Below, piece after piece: positions 1 to 11,912 of a stretch of DNA of 64,000 nucleotides. The first letter of the stretch is position 1, and each line of letters starts with the position of its first letter. Position numbers and translations under genes: made by a program. Origin of the DNA: Megamerina dolium (taxonomy: Eukaryota; Arthropoda; Insecta; Diptera; Megamerinidae); the NCBI GenBank assembly GCA_963854835.1, contig OY978530.1:16202616-16266615 (forward strand). Direction: 5' to 3'. Under the pieces are notes generated by a model, which saw only the letters and a program-made list of their open reading frames with translations, was not told the DNA's origin and made no database searches.

Positions 1-45
1 AAAAAGAAATACATATGTACCACTTAATAAGATTTCGTTTTTCTA

Positions 46-688
46 GGCACCGTGTCGTCGTCGAGCATTTAAAAATGTTTTCGCAGACGTTCCACTACCA
101 CCGCGACCCTGTATAACCAGATGGGGAACATGGCTTGAAGCAGCCAATTATTATGCCGACCATTTTGATAAATTCAAACAGTTTATGCAGCAGCTTGATG
201 ACGAAGATGCAGAAGCTATATGCCAAGTTAAAAAACTACTGGAACTTGAAGAAATCCGTAGAGAGTTAGCTTTTATCAAAGTAAATTTTAGTTGTTTAAT
301 AGTCGGCATTACAAAGCTTCAAACAAAAGGTTTGATGTTGAAAGAAAGTTTAAATATTGTGAAAAGTGTGTCAGAGCAATTACAAATGTTGAACACAGAT
401 ATATACTTAAAAAAACTTGAAAGCGTCTTGGCTAGAAACCCTGGCTATAGAGCAATCACGAATATAAACGATGTTCTATTTAGTTGCTCCACTTCTACGA
501 GTGAAGATGTATCGAAGTATTCCCCAGCAGAATTAAGTTTTTTTAAATATTGTCCAACCACTTCTACAGATGTAGAAAGAAGTTTTTCAAATTATTCAAT
601 AATTTTAAATGACCAGAGAAGGTCATTCTTAATTGATAACTTAAAAAAGTATGTAATTTTATACTGCAATAACGATATTACCGAATAA
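46..688 (+). CDS. hAT transposase C-terminal exon (partial)
   Basis: The frame is open from 46 to a TAA at 688, about 213 codons; the first ATG is at 185, but upstream codons are clearly coding. They read RPCITRWGTWLEA, a conserved hAT motif. Near the C-terminus TSTDVERSFSNYSIIL followed by RRSFLIDNLKKYVI matches the hAT dimerisation region, which holds the two halves of the transposase together. The exon is preceded at 32-45 by a pyrimidine run ending in CTAG, a good 3' splice acceptor, so the gene probably had an intron here. The catalytic N-terminal part is outside the window. Confidence 0.75.
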
Positions 689-781
689 AAATTTAACTAA
701 AACGTTTCTGGTTTTGCATATTTAAGAGCATAGTTTGTTTATTTATCGAGCTTTTTTAAGAGCATATAATCAACTTTTTTA

Positions 782-802
782 TGCATATTTTTGCCAGCCC
801 TG
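782..802 (+). repeat. hAT terminal inverted repeat
   Basis: TGCATATTTTTGCCAGCCCTG ends here (21 bases, last 15 most diagnostic). Its reverse complement starts CAGGGCTGGC, the usual hAT end. Confidence 0.65.
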
Positions 803-957
803 ATTATAATATATTACATATATGTGTATTAATTTCTGAAAAACCAAAATTATATCAAAATACAAAAAAAAAAACCAATACATAAAGATATTTCGGTTGG
901 TTGTTTGTTCTGAACGGTGCCAAATTGGGAAAATACATTTTTTTATTGTTGTACTAC
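803..957. other. AT-rich spacer between hAT and RTE
   Basis: No coding frame or repeat structure seen. It joins the hAT end to the 5' end of RTE copy A. Confidence 0.5.
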
Positions 958-1262
958 GTGGTCTGGTGGTGTTTTCGCAAGGTAACGTGTCTAACTGCCT
1001 CAACCAGGTGGGGCTAGCGCAATCCTTGTTGAACTCATCGCAAGTCAACTCACTGGCTGTCATGTAGTTTGATCTGAGCGATATGTGATGATACCTTTAT
1101 TTGTTAATGAGGGGTAGTCATATAGCTTGCTCTGCTTACTCTGTGATGGCGCTTTCATTATTATTAATGGGGGCCCTCCATGTGGCGACCACCGGGCAAC
1201 GTCTTCCTGGCACCCGCTGGGAGGCGGCTGAAGTGAGTGGCGAAAATCTCCTCGGTTAGAGG

Positions 1263-2735
1263 TTGTGCGTTGGGTTTGGGACCCGCCACATAAAAAACCC
1301 CCCAATGAAAAAAACAAATATGCCTCGGAGAAGGACTACCGTTTTTGTTGATGACCCCCGCAAACGAAAAAAGGACCACGATTTACGGATATGCACCTGG
1401 AATGTCCGATCCCTTTATAGGGAGGGTGCCTCTATCCAGCTGGTTGATGTCCTCGAAAAATACAGAGCTGACATCACCGCTCTCCAGGAAATGCGATGGA
1501 CAGGACAGGGCTGCTCCAAAAGAGCGTCCTGTGACATCTACTACAGTTGCCATGCTGAAAGGCACGAATTAGGATGTGGATTTTTGGTCAGCAAGAGACT
1601 ACGACATCTTGTCTCGCAGTTCACGCCTGTGAATGAACGGCTGGCCACAATCCGCATCAAGGCAAAATTTTTCAACATCAGCCTTATATGTACCCACGCT
1701 CCGACGGATGAGAAGGACAATGTGACCAAGGAGAGCTTCTTTCAGCGCCTCGAAGAAGCTTATGACCGCTGCCCCCGCCACGATATCAAAATCGTGCTTG
1801 GCGACTTTAATGCCAGGGTGGGCAAGGAAGGTACCTTTGGTCCAACTGTCGGAAAATTCAGCCTCCACCAAAACACCTCCGATAACGGAATAAGGCTGAT
1901 CAACTTCGCCGCAGCACGAAACATGGTAATTGGTGGTACCAGATTCCAGCATCTCGACATCCACAAAGCGACATGGCTGTCTCCAGATCATCGTACAAGA
2001 AACCAAATTGATCATGTGTTGATTGACGGAAGGCATGCTTCCAGTGTGATGGACGTGAAATCGATCCGTGGTGCCAACATCGACTCGGATCACTACCTTG
2101 TTGCAGCTAAGGTGCGCACACGCTTATGTGTCGCAAATAACAAGAGAAGTCCCACACAGAGAAAGCTCGACGTCAGTAAGCTGCAATCACCAGAGACAGC
2201 AGATGCATTTTCCACTCGACTATCGGATCTGCTTATGCAGAACACTCCCCCACTTGATGATACATGCGCACGGTGGACACATATATCCCACTCCATGACT
2301 ACTGCTGCCGAGGAGGTAATCGGTTACTACCGGCCTCTGAGGAATGAGTGGTATGATCAGGAGTGTCGGGACGCTACCGCAGAGAAAGATGCATCCTACA
2401 ACAAAACCCTGGGTGCAGGCGCAACGCGAGCTGTTAAGGAGCGGTACAGAGAGAAAAGGAGTGCAGAGAGACGTCTTTTCAGGCGCAAGAAGAGGGAGTT
2501 GGAAAGACGCGAGTGTGAGGAGATAGAGATGTGTACCGACAAGAATGAGACTCGAAAATTCTTCGAAAAGATCAAGCGCCTGAGTGGAGGTTTAAATCCC
2601 GGAACCTCTTCTTGTCGTGATGGAAATGGGAATCTGGTTACAGATGTCCAGAGTGTACTGAGCCTATGGAGGGAACACTTCTCTACGTTACTGAATGGCG
2701 ATGCTACGACCAATTCCGCCAGTGGAGGATACTGA
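1263..2735 (+). CDS. RTE endonuclease and linker (490 codons)
   Basis: The N-terminal half of an RTE polyprotein, with an apurinic-like endonuclease that nicks target DNA for reverse transcription. Visible motifs are ICTWNVRSLY, LQEMRWTG (catalytic E), GDFNARVG (D and N), NQIDHVLI and DSDHYLV (terminal D-H pair), so the endonuclease looks intact over residues of about 45-285. A basic region (RRLFRRKKRELERRECEE) and the conserved RLSGGLNPG follow. The frame ends in a TGA after ASGGY. Similarity continues past the stop into the reverse transcriptase, so the stop is a mutation. The true start may be an ATG downstream of 1263. Confidence 0.8.
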   Translation: MCVGFGTRHIKNPPMKKTNMPRRRTTVFVDDPRKRKKDHDLRICTWNVRSLYREGASIQLVDVLEKYRADITALQEMRWTGQGCSKRASCDIYYSCHAERHELGCGFLVSKRLRHLVSQFTPVNERLATIRIKAKFFNISLICTHAPTDEKDNVTKESFFQRLEEAYDRCPRHDIKIVLGDFNARVGKEGTFGPTVGKFSLHQNTSDNGIRLINFAAARNMVIGGTRFQHLDIHKATWLSPDHRTRNQIDHVLIDGRHASSVMDVKSIRGANIDSDHYLVAAKVRTRLCVANNKRSPTQRKLDVSKLQSPETADAFSTRLSDLLMQNTPPLDDTCARWTHISHSMTTAAEEVIGYYRPLRNEWYDQECRDATAEKDASYNKTLGAGATRAVKERYREKRSAERRLFRRKKRELERRECEEIEMCTDKNETRKFFEKIKRLSGGLNPGTSSCRDGNGNLVTDVQSVLSLWREHFSTLLNGDATTNSASGGY

Positions 2736-3310
2736 CCGATAACCCCAATTACAGATGTTGATGTTCCACCACCCGTCTATGAAGAGGTTGAAACGGCCAT
2801 TTTGAGGCTGAAGAACAACAAAGCTGCAGGTGCTTATGGCTTGCCTACCGAGTTGTTTAAGACCGGAGGCGATGAGCTGCTCGCCTGCATGCACCAGCTT
2901 ATAAGCAGAATAAGGTCGGATGAAAACATGCCTGATAATTGAAGGCTCATTGTTCTCTGTCCTGTACATAAAAAAGGAGACCCCACAATTTGCGCCAACT
3001 ACCGTGGAATAAGTCTCCTGAGCATCGCATACAAGGTTCTATCAAGCGTACTGTGTGAAAGATTGAAGCCCATGCTCCACAACCTGATTGGACCTTATCA
3101 GTGTGGCTTCAGACCTGGTAAATCTATCATCGACCAAATTTTCACACTGCGCTAAATCCTGGAGAAGACCCAAGAAAAACAGATCGACACACATAATCAA
3201 TCTGTTGATTATAAAGCCGCTTTCGACAGTCCGGTAAGGGATTACCTCTACTCAACAATGTTTGCAAAGCTCATTCGACTTCGTAGAATGACACTGCATA
3301 ACTCCCGTTT
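2736..3310 (+). pseudogene. RTE reverse transcriptase N-terminus, broken
   Basis: Translation continues the endonuclease frame through several stops. It carries the reverse transcriptase entry motifs KNNKAAG, CPVHKKGDP, NYRGISLLSIAYK and QCGFRPGKS, then DYKAAFDSP. It is cut at about 3310 shortly after TLHNSR. The palm motif YADD seen in copy C is missing. Stops replace residues of the family at several points, so no function is expected. Confidence 0.75.
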
Positions 3311-3333
3311 CATTTTTAATTAGTTCCAATTTA

Positions 3334-4905
3334 TTAAACAGCGCTTATTCGTACAAACTCGTATAACTTTTACTGATCTCATTAATAATTCTGTTGTATC
3401 CGTCTAGGATTTCATTAGTTGTGCTAATTAAGTACTGGTTAATTGTGTACTGTTTGTTGTTTTTTTCTGCTAAATCATTCACCAAATATTTTGAAGATCT
3501 GATCCCAGTCTGTAGCGTCAGGGTTTTCCTCAAGCCATTATTCTCAATTGGTCCAGTAAATTATCTATTTTCAAAAGTACGTGTCCTAGTTGTGATGCTA
3601 GGATTCCTGTTTTGCTTATCTCGTAGCGAACGATTGGTGTAATGCTATCTATGACTCGTTCGTATTCATTAAAGTTAATAGTATGTATAATTTTGTATTT
3701 GCCTTTACTTATTTTTCCAAATCCTTGTTTAATTGAAACATATGTTATGAAAGGAAGGAAAAAAGGATCAGCTTTTTAGGTGGCATTTCTGGATTTTCCT
3801 ATTTTCAGTGATGGTTATCGGGACAATATATTCTTTGGCTACGGTTCCCTTAAAGATTGGTTATTTTTCTTTTTAATTTTTTTATCTAGTTTGAAGAGAA
3901 CTTCTTCGGATTCATAACTTTTCTAATTTGTTTTTTTTTTCTTATTGTGCCATTTTAGTTCCGTTTCCTGTTTCCTAGAGATTTCATTACGCAAGTCAGT
4001 ATTAACGATTTCCTTAAAGCTGATTAATAGCGTTTTCTTTTCTCAATGAAATGTTACACTTTTTTTACCCTTTGCCAGGGCTGTCAAAATTTCATGTTCT
4101 TTTCTTAAATGCGTGTAGCCTTTTCATCGGGTGTTGTGTTCTTTTCTAAAAAATATTGCCCTCTAAAGGGGGAAAAATGTAACATTCTATTAAATGACAG
4201 GGCGAAAGTGTTGCACTGCAAAATAGCCGATTCTCAGTCAATCTTTTGTGATTTCTCGTGGAATAAAAAAAAATATATAAAATACTATAATGCGAGCTAA
4301 CGAAGAGAGTGTAGTTATTGCAACAAATAAAGTTCTAAACAACTGGACGTCTTCTAAAGACGAAGATGAATATATGTATATCATCATGTGTATATATATC
4401 AGCATTGCATGTACATATATCAGCATTATAACAGTACATTTTCGAGTGTAACATTTTTTTTTGTTCTTTTCTTACATGAACAAAGTAGCATTTTTGTCGG
4501 GTAGCAAGCAACACTAGAGAAGTTTTCCCATTTAAAGGTATAACACTTTTATTGAGAAAAGAAAACGCTACAAGTCTCGATAGTTTACTCTGTCTGTTCT
4601 TCCAAAAAAAAAAAAATATCTGCTGATTGTATTGTTGTATCTATCAACTGCAATGTTAATGATTTCTTTTAGGATATAATTGAGATATTCAACTTGGAGG
4701 CAACTTAGCATTTCAATTATTGTAGAACGAACTGGAACGAGTTAACTTCGCTTTTCTGTAGAGGTGCTAAATAAATTTCAGTTCCTAAGCCTTTCAAGTA
4801 ATTTAATGTTATCGGACTTATGAAGTTGCTTTCGTTGTCCATAACAAATAGTTTTGGTGCAGAAAAGAAGTGTAGTAGCTTAATTAACTTATCTCTAATA
4901 TGCAA
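3334..4905 (-). mobile_element. Errantivirus fragment (integrase, env-like), left arm
   Basis: Mirror copy of 36419-37990. Minus-strand remnant of a Ty3/gypsy errantivirus: integrase core at 4624-4905, integrase C-terminal tail at about 3925-4027 and a decayed env-like region at 3334-3924. A MITE (4028-4570) is inserted in the integrase. Its outer end abuts the truncated RTE copy A. See the right-arm entries for motifs. Confidence 0.65.
4028..4570. mobile_element. MITE with TA-flanked inverted ends, left arm
   Basis: Both ends carry TA followed by GCGTTTTCTTTTCTCAAT in inverted orientation; the first 18 bases are perfect and similarity runs to about 30. TA at 4028-4029 and 4569-4570 would be the target duplication. 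There is no transposase frame. Internal sub-repeats (TTCTTTTCTTA followed by a TCGGGT block) suggest an old internal duplication. It interrupts the errantivirus integrase. The right-arm copy is 36754-37296. Confidence 0.65.
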
Positions 4906-5205
4906 AACTGATTAGTTTTTATTCGATAGAATAAAAAATAAATCATTTTCTTTCTACTGTGTCAACGTTGTTCTCTACTCCAGATGGCAAGATTACCAGT
5001 AATTTTATATTTATATATTCAATTTTATTTATATTCAATTATTTTTTACAAAAACTAAAACTTTTACTTTTATTTTCTCATAATTACACGTACATAATAG
5101 TCGTAGTATATTCTTATAAATTAGACTTTTGTTCTATAAAATTTGTAGTTGTTATGTTTTTACAAAGTTTTATAATTTTACTTTTAGACAAACGGTTTTC
5201 ATGTA
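4906..5205. other. AT-rich stretch, left arm
   Basis: No supported gene. It lies between the integrase fragment and the LINE 3' end; mirror of 36119-36418. Confidence 0.5.
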
Positions 5206-5214
5206 TATTGTATA

Positions 5215-6005
5215 GATAGATAGATAGATAGATTCTTTTATTATACAGCCTTAAAAATATACATAAATATCCTAAAACTATTTAACAAAGAATTTACGAC
5301 ATTGACTCAAAGGTCGTCTGTCGGAAAATACAATTATACAATAAAATTGTACAATAAAATACAATTATACAGAATAACAATAACACAGATTGGTTGACAA
5401 AAGAAATGCACAAGGCCAATTATATTCGTTTACAATTAAGTTTCTATATTTCAATGCATCAGTGACAAACCAAACCAGACCATTCCATCCTCCCGGGCCA
5501 ATTCCATTCAATATATCATTAACTTCATCTTGGTCTAAGTAAAGTTGTCCAAAATATCGGTATCGGTATCGGATTCGTTTTAATATTGGGCATCTTCCTA
5601 AAAAGTGGGGTATTGTTTCTAATTCGTCCAAGTTGCATTTTGAATTCTTTTTGCCTTCAAGATAAATAAGGTCACATCTAGCCTTCAAAATCCAAGATAT
5701 TTTATAATTTTCTACAGTATCATTTATGTAACTTTTACTAATATTGTGATCTAAGTCCTTGTATACTCGTAAACTTTTCAGAGCTTTTTCCCACAATCTC
5801 TGTTTGTTCGTCAAGTTCACACTTGAGAGTAATATGCCTATGTTATTTTTCCACAGTCTCTTATCCGAAATGTCATAAATCAAGTCAATATTAATTAATT
5901 AATTTCTTCTTAAGTCCTGTACTGCTTTTAGCCAAAAGATTTGTCTTTCTACAATAATTTTTGAAAGTCTATGTCGTAGTCTAGCAGCATCGTAGTCAAA
6001 TACAG
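5215..6005 (-). mobile_element. LINE 3' end with (TATC)n tail, left arm
   Basis: Mirror copy of 35319-36109, flanked by the 9-base duplication TATTGTATA at 5206-5214 and again at 6006-6014. It is a 5'-truncated insertion encoding the C-terminus of a LINE reverse transcriptase (ORF 5365-5883). The tetranucleotide tail is read here as GATA repeats at about 5214-5232. Confidence 0.7.
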
Positions 6006-6014
6006 TATTGTATA

Positions 6015-6563
6015 TATATATTTAAGGTGAAGTTGTAAAGTGTATAAATGACAATTTGGAAGACCTGTTTCCAAAAGCAGACAGTATGACGGTGCATTTG
6101 TATTGTATATAATGTAAGTCTTATATATTAATTTATCTTTCTAAAACTTTCAAACTTGGGGAATGCACCGTTGTTTTTCATATTGTATAATTTAACAACA
6201 ACTTTGCAATTTCCTTCTTCGGAATGATAACCCGTTATGTTAATTCTCTCCATTTATTCTCCAACTTCTCTCTCCTATTGCTATGACTGATCTATTTTTC
6301 ATAACGATTTCCTAAACCTAGGTATTTCTATACTAACTCGCATTTAACAATTTGATTGCTTAAAATGCTTGATTAATTAATTCGCCCGTGTTCATTAGTA
6401 TCCACACACCGAATTACAATTCAACGCGATGCATTGCAACAGATGTGGTTATACACATGAACATGGCACCTTACCCTATTCTATGTCCTGAACGTTAACT
6501 AATAGTTCTTACTTCAACTATTGTATTTTATATCCCAACTGAAAAAAAAAATTTTTTTCTACC
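6015..6563. other. Unassigned AT-rich sequence, left arm
   Basis: No coding frame I can support. It may be errantivirus remnant between the SINE and the LINE insertion. Mirror of 34761-35309. Confidence 0.4.
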
Positions 6564-6928
6564 ATAAAAAAAAAAATAAATATGTGGCACTTAAAGCCCC
6601 AAAGGGCTCATTGACCGAGCTTTTCTTCCATTACTGTTGTGCGTCTTAAATATGGACAGTATTAGAAGGGACCTACTTATTTTAGCCGGTTCCGAACGGC
6701 AAAACACTTGTGACATCACTTTTTTTTTTTTTTGTCACAGAGTTCTTTAAGAAGCTTTTTCATGGCAAGTTGTTACTGTCGGAAGAATTGCCAATTGCTT
6801 GCCGACAGGTGGGTACCATTCGAAAGAAAAATCTTTATCGATATTAAATTTGTTATGCATCACCCGGGGATTGAACCACGACCCACAGATCAGAAGGCGA
6901 ACACACTAACCACTGAGCTACGGCACCC
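6564..6928 (-). mobile_element. tRNA-derived SINE, left arm
   Basis: Mirror of 34396-34760. The tRNA-like head with A and B boxes is at 6860-6928 and the T-rich 3' tail (A-rich on this strand) is at about 6564-6584. See the right-arm copy for details. Confidence 0.8.
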
Positions 6929-6993
6929 ATCATAATCACTATTAATTCGTTTAACTGCTATTACTTATTGATAAAAATGTTTTAGTAAGTTGT

Positions 6994-9900
6994 TATGGTA
7001 CATTTTGTCCGATTTTAATAGTTGTCGTTACTCGACTGTCCACATGTATCACCACTTAAAAATTATATAGTGGATCCCTTTGTCGTATTGAATTTTAGCT
7101 GACTTCTTTGCTTTTTCCTAATTTTCCCTCACTAACTCATGCGACCTTTCTAGTTGGTATTTTAATACCTTATTTTGATCTTCTGCATTGTGCAGAGGTG
7201 ATCTTTTTGTTTTTAAGTTTGTCAGCGTCCGAAGTATTTACGATGTTATTGTGTACGTGCATCGCTGATGCTAACTATTGGTCCCAATTAGACCCATATT
7301 TTTTAACAAAACTCTTAAGATATTATGCTAAAGGTGGCTTCTTTATAAAGAACCATTTGCTTGTGGATGGTACGGTTTATAAATTATTTCAAAATCAAAT
7401 TCAGATAGTCTATTTCTATTTCCAGATAGTCTGGTCTTTCAGATTGACAATTCCTCGTAAGGGCTGATGGTCAGTGTAGACTTTGATTGGTCTACCCAGT
7501 AGATAAGCTCTATAATTCTTTACAGCCCACACTATAGCCAAGAAGTCCTTTTCAATGGTGGAATATCTTTTCTCAGTATTACTAAATGCTCTGCACGCAA
7601 AGGCTATTGGTCGATCTTTTCTAATTTCACCTTGCGATAGAACTGCCCCCAAGGCTTCATTGCTGGCATCTGTTGTCAGCATAAAAGCTTCGGAAAAATC
7701 AGGATATGCTAAAATTGGTGGAGAGCAAATTGCCTCGTTAAAATTTTCAAAAGCTTTCTGGTATTTTTCGGTAGCGCCATGCTTGCCATATTTTCAGCAA
7801 ATTTTCGATAATAGTTTACTAAACCTAAGAATGCCTGAGCGTCTTTCTTATTTCTTGGAACAGGAATATTATTGACACATCCTATCTTACTGGGAACTAT
7901 ATCTTTTCGCAAAAACTGACACTTCTCTGTGTTTAGTTTTAAGTTATGTTTACGTAAGAGTTCAAACAGTTTCCGCAAACGCGATTCATGACAACAATAT
8001 CATCCAAATATACAAAGCAATCTATTCCCTGGAGTCCAGTCAATACATGATTCATTAATCTTTGAAAAGTAGTAGGTGCTCCCGTTAACCTGAAAGGTAT
8101 TGTAAATTCGTAATGTCCGACACCTTAACTAAAGGCGGTTTTTTCTTTGTCAGACTCTTCCATTAACACTTGATGATATCCACTGACCAGATCAAGTGTA
8201 GTGAAGTATCTACTATGACCTAACTGATCCAATATTTCATCGATGCGTGAAATTGGAAAAACCATCATCATTCAGTTTTCTGAAATCAACAACTAGTCTC
8301 CATTTCTTTTAACCATTGCTCCCCGCCTTCTTTGGAACTAATATTATTGGGGAATTCCATGGGGAAGAACTGGGATAGATTATTTCATCTTCCAACATTT
8401 AATTTTCCTGTCTATTAATCTCTTCCTTATGCACTTTTGGTATCTGTCTTTACTGGTATCGTGTGCTTTATACCAGTTGTGTAAGACAATTTATCGCCTT
8501 CCAAATAAAACAAATCGTGAAATGACTTGAAGATGTCTTCCATCGATTTTCTTTCTTCCATATTTAGGTTTGAATCTAACTTAACAGTTTCTAATATTTT
8601 AGTAACCTCCTCGTAATTATTCGTTCCCGTAACGCTATTTATTTTAGAAACTGTATCATACTCTATATGTTCTAGATGATTAAATTTAACTATATTAACT
8701 CTTATATCATTACTCACAGTGAACGATTTCGTATTTGTACTCAGATTTGGTGTATAAACTTTATTATTTGTGACACATCCCAATGTCTCACTAAAAATAT
8801 TCCAGGAGAAACTTCTTGTTTTTGCACTATAACCGGGTCCAAATCGGTATTTACCTTTAAGCGAATTATCCTCATAGTTCTCCCTGGTACTACAACCTTA
8901 CTGGCGTGGAGTACTCTATTAACCTCGTTCAACAATTTGAGAGGTAAAGTCATCAAATGCTGTTTTCGCTCATAGAAGAAAATCAGTTTCTTTTCATAGT
9001 ATTGAGGATATGACGTTTTCCAACCTAACTGGTTATGGACCGATGGATTCCGTAAATTGTCTCTTCCTAGGATACCATCTGCCGGTATCCTTCTCTCTTC
9101 AGATATTACATGTAATTCTAAATTCAAATCATTAATCCTTTCATGTTGGAATGTTATTGGTCCTAACGTGGTGACAAATCCTCCGAATGCACCACTAAGA
9201 TTTTTCTTTAAATCCCTTATCTTGCTAACGTATTTGTTAATTACTATTAATTTTTGATTTTAATTACTGATTTTACTAAACTGTTATCTGCCCCAGAGTC
9301 TACCAGTAAAATGAGTTTTCCATTTTTTGCTTCCTCACACGGAAACTCAATGAACACATCATCTACATCAGAGACTCCCAAACAGCAGCCGTGTTTGTTA
9401 TTACTGGATGGGAAAGATGGTTCAACAATCCCCCTGGACGCTTGACTACCAACTTCCGCCATCTTGCTATCTGACTTGAAGGGTGTGTCAGCAATCTCTA
9501 AGGACGCATGACTGACACCTTTCATTTCAACTGTCCTATTTTTAGCAAAATTTTGGGGTTCCCGGTTTATTGGCGGTACCTGGGCCCGTCGTAGTCAGTT
9601 GGCAATCCTGTGTCCGGTCTTCCTGCAAAAGAAACATTTAGTTTCGGGCTTACTCCGATTAGGCCCTACATTTTACTGGCTTCCTTTACTATGACCTGTT
9701 TTTGGACTATATTTCCCTTGCGGTTTGGTATCGTTAGTAAACGACGTACAAAATAGATTGAACTCATGCTTATATTGCTTACATTTAATACAAAAGAACG
9801 TATTTTTCCTTTTAAAACATTCGTCCCTGGTGTGTCCTTTCTTGTCGCAGAAGGAACAGATAGTCGGTTTCCTTTTTTGGGGATTTATTTTATTTTGTGT

Positions 9901-11672
9901 GTACTGATCTGCCTGAAATGGCACCTTGTTATTCCTGTTGTGGTGGAACGCTACTATGTTACCTGTTTGGGTCTGGTAAGTTTCTTAAAAATTTAATGGT
10001 GTATTGAGCTAATAATGGTGTTGCTCTCTTTCGAGCAGGATACTTGTATTTACTGCCTTCTATGCTAGTTCCTCTTACGTGCCTTTCTTGCTTAATATAT
10101 GGATTCTAAGCATTGGGTCACTGAGGCCCGTTACAAATGATTTCTTTGCCTCATGCAGTAGTGCATGTTCTCCTTTTCCCCCATATGAGACTTTGACACA
10201 CTGTGTTGCGGCTATTTTCAGCTTGTCTAATCTTCTGGCGAATTCACTTATACTTTCCTGTGGTAATTGCCGTGAAAACTATATTTAGTGAGTGTTGCGT
10301 TCTAACTGGATTAGTTTTAGGTATGTGTTCCTTAGAAGTGTATATAATTTTTCCAAATTCGCAATTTTTTTTGCCAATGCAGGATATGACGTTTTCCAAC
10401 CTAACTGGTTTTATTATTTTACTGGCCAGAGATAAATTGATAGACTTCTGTTCTCAAATTTTTTGACTCTGCTCCAGTAAGTACTGGAACTACTCTACTA
10501 AGCATCTGCGCTATCTCGTCTATACGCATTCTGTCTGATGTTTGTGGCTGCGGGATCGTAAGTATCTTCCTTACGGGTGTACGGCGGCGAAGAGATGTCT
10601 CCTCCGCCAAACTGCGTTCCCTCTCAAGACTTCTTACTTGAGTCTGGAGAGCGCTTAATTGCTTAACGTCCGCGGAGGTTTCGAGTCTCTTTTTTTTATA
10701 AATTCCTCGGAAATATTTCTCTCCTTAAGTAGTCCTTATAACTCCTGATTTATTCTGTGGAGTTCTAAGTTCTTTGCGTCTAGTTGTTCAGCTTGCAACC
10801 CTTGGTTCAAAATATTTAATTTGAGGTTTCTTATTTGCGCTTCTGCTGCGTCCAAGTTGTCCTTCACGACTAGACTTGCTTCACCCTGTGTTTTTAAAAG
10901 GTTTCCTAGTTCTGCTAATGTGGCGTTTAGCTCCTCACCTGGTGCTAATACTTTACCGTGTTGTACTTTCTATTTTATGAGCTCGTATTTCTCGTAAATG
11001 CTATGCTGCTTAATTAAATCCCACACGAAAGTGGTGACTTCCTGAATTGCAATATCTACGGAGATACTAACCTACATCTGATATTACCATGGAACACAAA
11101 TCGACGTTTATGTCCTAGGGAACAATGGAATCCTAATACTGCGTTAAACGTTTAACTTAAAATATCTTGTCTTACAAGATACTTCGCAGTATCCTAACTA
11201 CTGCGCCAAAATGTTGCGTATTCCTTTCGAAGACTCTAACTCCTATAATGTATAATGTATAATGTTTCTCTTCACAATATAGTCTTTTATTTAACAGTGT
11301 GTTATCTCCTTCACAATATATTTTTAACAATGTTGTTTTTCTTCACAATATTGTTTTTACTCTTATATTACTCTAACTCGCTTTTCGAGTGATCTACTTA
11401 TCTTGGTTGACTTCATTTCAGAAGTTCTCTTAGTTTACATAACCTAATATATATAACATAATCTACAATTTAACCCCGTTTTTTAATAAAAGAATTTCTG
11501 AAGAAATTGCAATTTCTTAAGTAGGTCGATTCATTGCAATTTCTTCAGTAGGTCGATTCATTGTTATAACTTATTTGCATTCAATTTTGCGTCAATCACA
11601 CTGCCATTTCTTTGTTGACATTGTCAACATTGACATTGTCGTTGAACAACTATGTGTTGAAAAAATATAACT
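6994..11672 (-). mobile_element. Errantivirus-like element (LTR-gag-pol), left arm
   Basis: Mirror of 29652-34330. LTR at 11209-11672, primer-binding site at 11189-11208, gag at 9674-11188, and pol remnants at 6994-9673 with protease, reverse transcriptase, RNase H and a fused integrase tail. All frames are broken at the same places as in the right arm, so the decay predates the arm duplication or was homogenised afterwards. Confidence 0.8.
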
Positions 11673-11820
11673 AATGACTATTATTAGCAACTTTTCTGGT
11701 TTTTGCCACCGCATTAACATTTTTTAGGTCCATTTCTAACAGTTCGCACATGAATTTAGCTCATGAAATTTGAAAGAAATCCAAGACCAGTAGCATTTAA
11801 TATGGAATGGCTGTGTGTAT

Positions 11821-11822
<2 letters not shown>

Positions 11823-11872
<50 letters not shown>

Positions 11873-11912
11873 TATATATATATATTTATATATATATATA
11901 TATATATATATT
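11823..11912. repeat. (TA)n microsatellite, left arm
   Basis: About 90 bases of nearly pure TA with two AAA/TTT interruptions. It truncates the LOA endonuclease frame. It is the only place inside the perfect arms where I saw a left/right difference (2 bases, plus an interruption pattern). Confidence 0.9.

Larger units (their letters stand above)
1..802 (+). mobile_element. hAT transposon, 3' part
   Basis: This is the 3' end of a hAT-superfamily DNA transposon; the 5' part lies outside the window. A transposase C-terminal reading frame (46-688) is followed by about 110 bases of AT-rich sequence with repeated GCATATTT and AAGAGCATA words. The element then ends in TTTTTGCCAGCCCTG at 802. Read inward this is CAGGGCTGGCAAAAA, a typical hAT terminal inverted repeat. 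The next eight bases, ATTATAAT, would be the target duplication but cannot be confirmed without the 5' end. Confidence 0.75.
958..3310 (+). mobile_element. RTE-type LINE, copy A, 3'-truncated
   Basis: A non-LTR retrotransposon of the RTE type. The 5' end GTGGTCTGGTGGTG is shared by copies B (39923) and C (63081), so 958 is close to the true 5' end. A 300-base leader is followed by an endonuclease-reverse transcriptase frame. The element stops abruptly at about 3310 in the reverse transcriptase, where unrelated errantivirus sequence begins. The same truncation is present in copy B at 38014. From 2558 onward copy A belongs to the palindrome arm; upstream of that it differs from copy B by scattered substitutions. 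Confidence 0.85.

Noticed and set aside
1060..1379. Minus-strand ORFs over the RTE leader
   Set aside because: Antisense to the conserved RTE 5' region present in three copies; no motif.
4080..4100. Possible hAT end CAGGGCTGTCAAAA inside the MITE
   Set aside because: No inverted partner or 8-base duplication found nearby; similarity to the hAT end at 802 is short.
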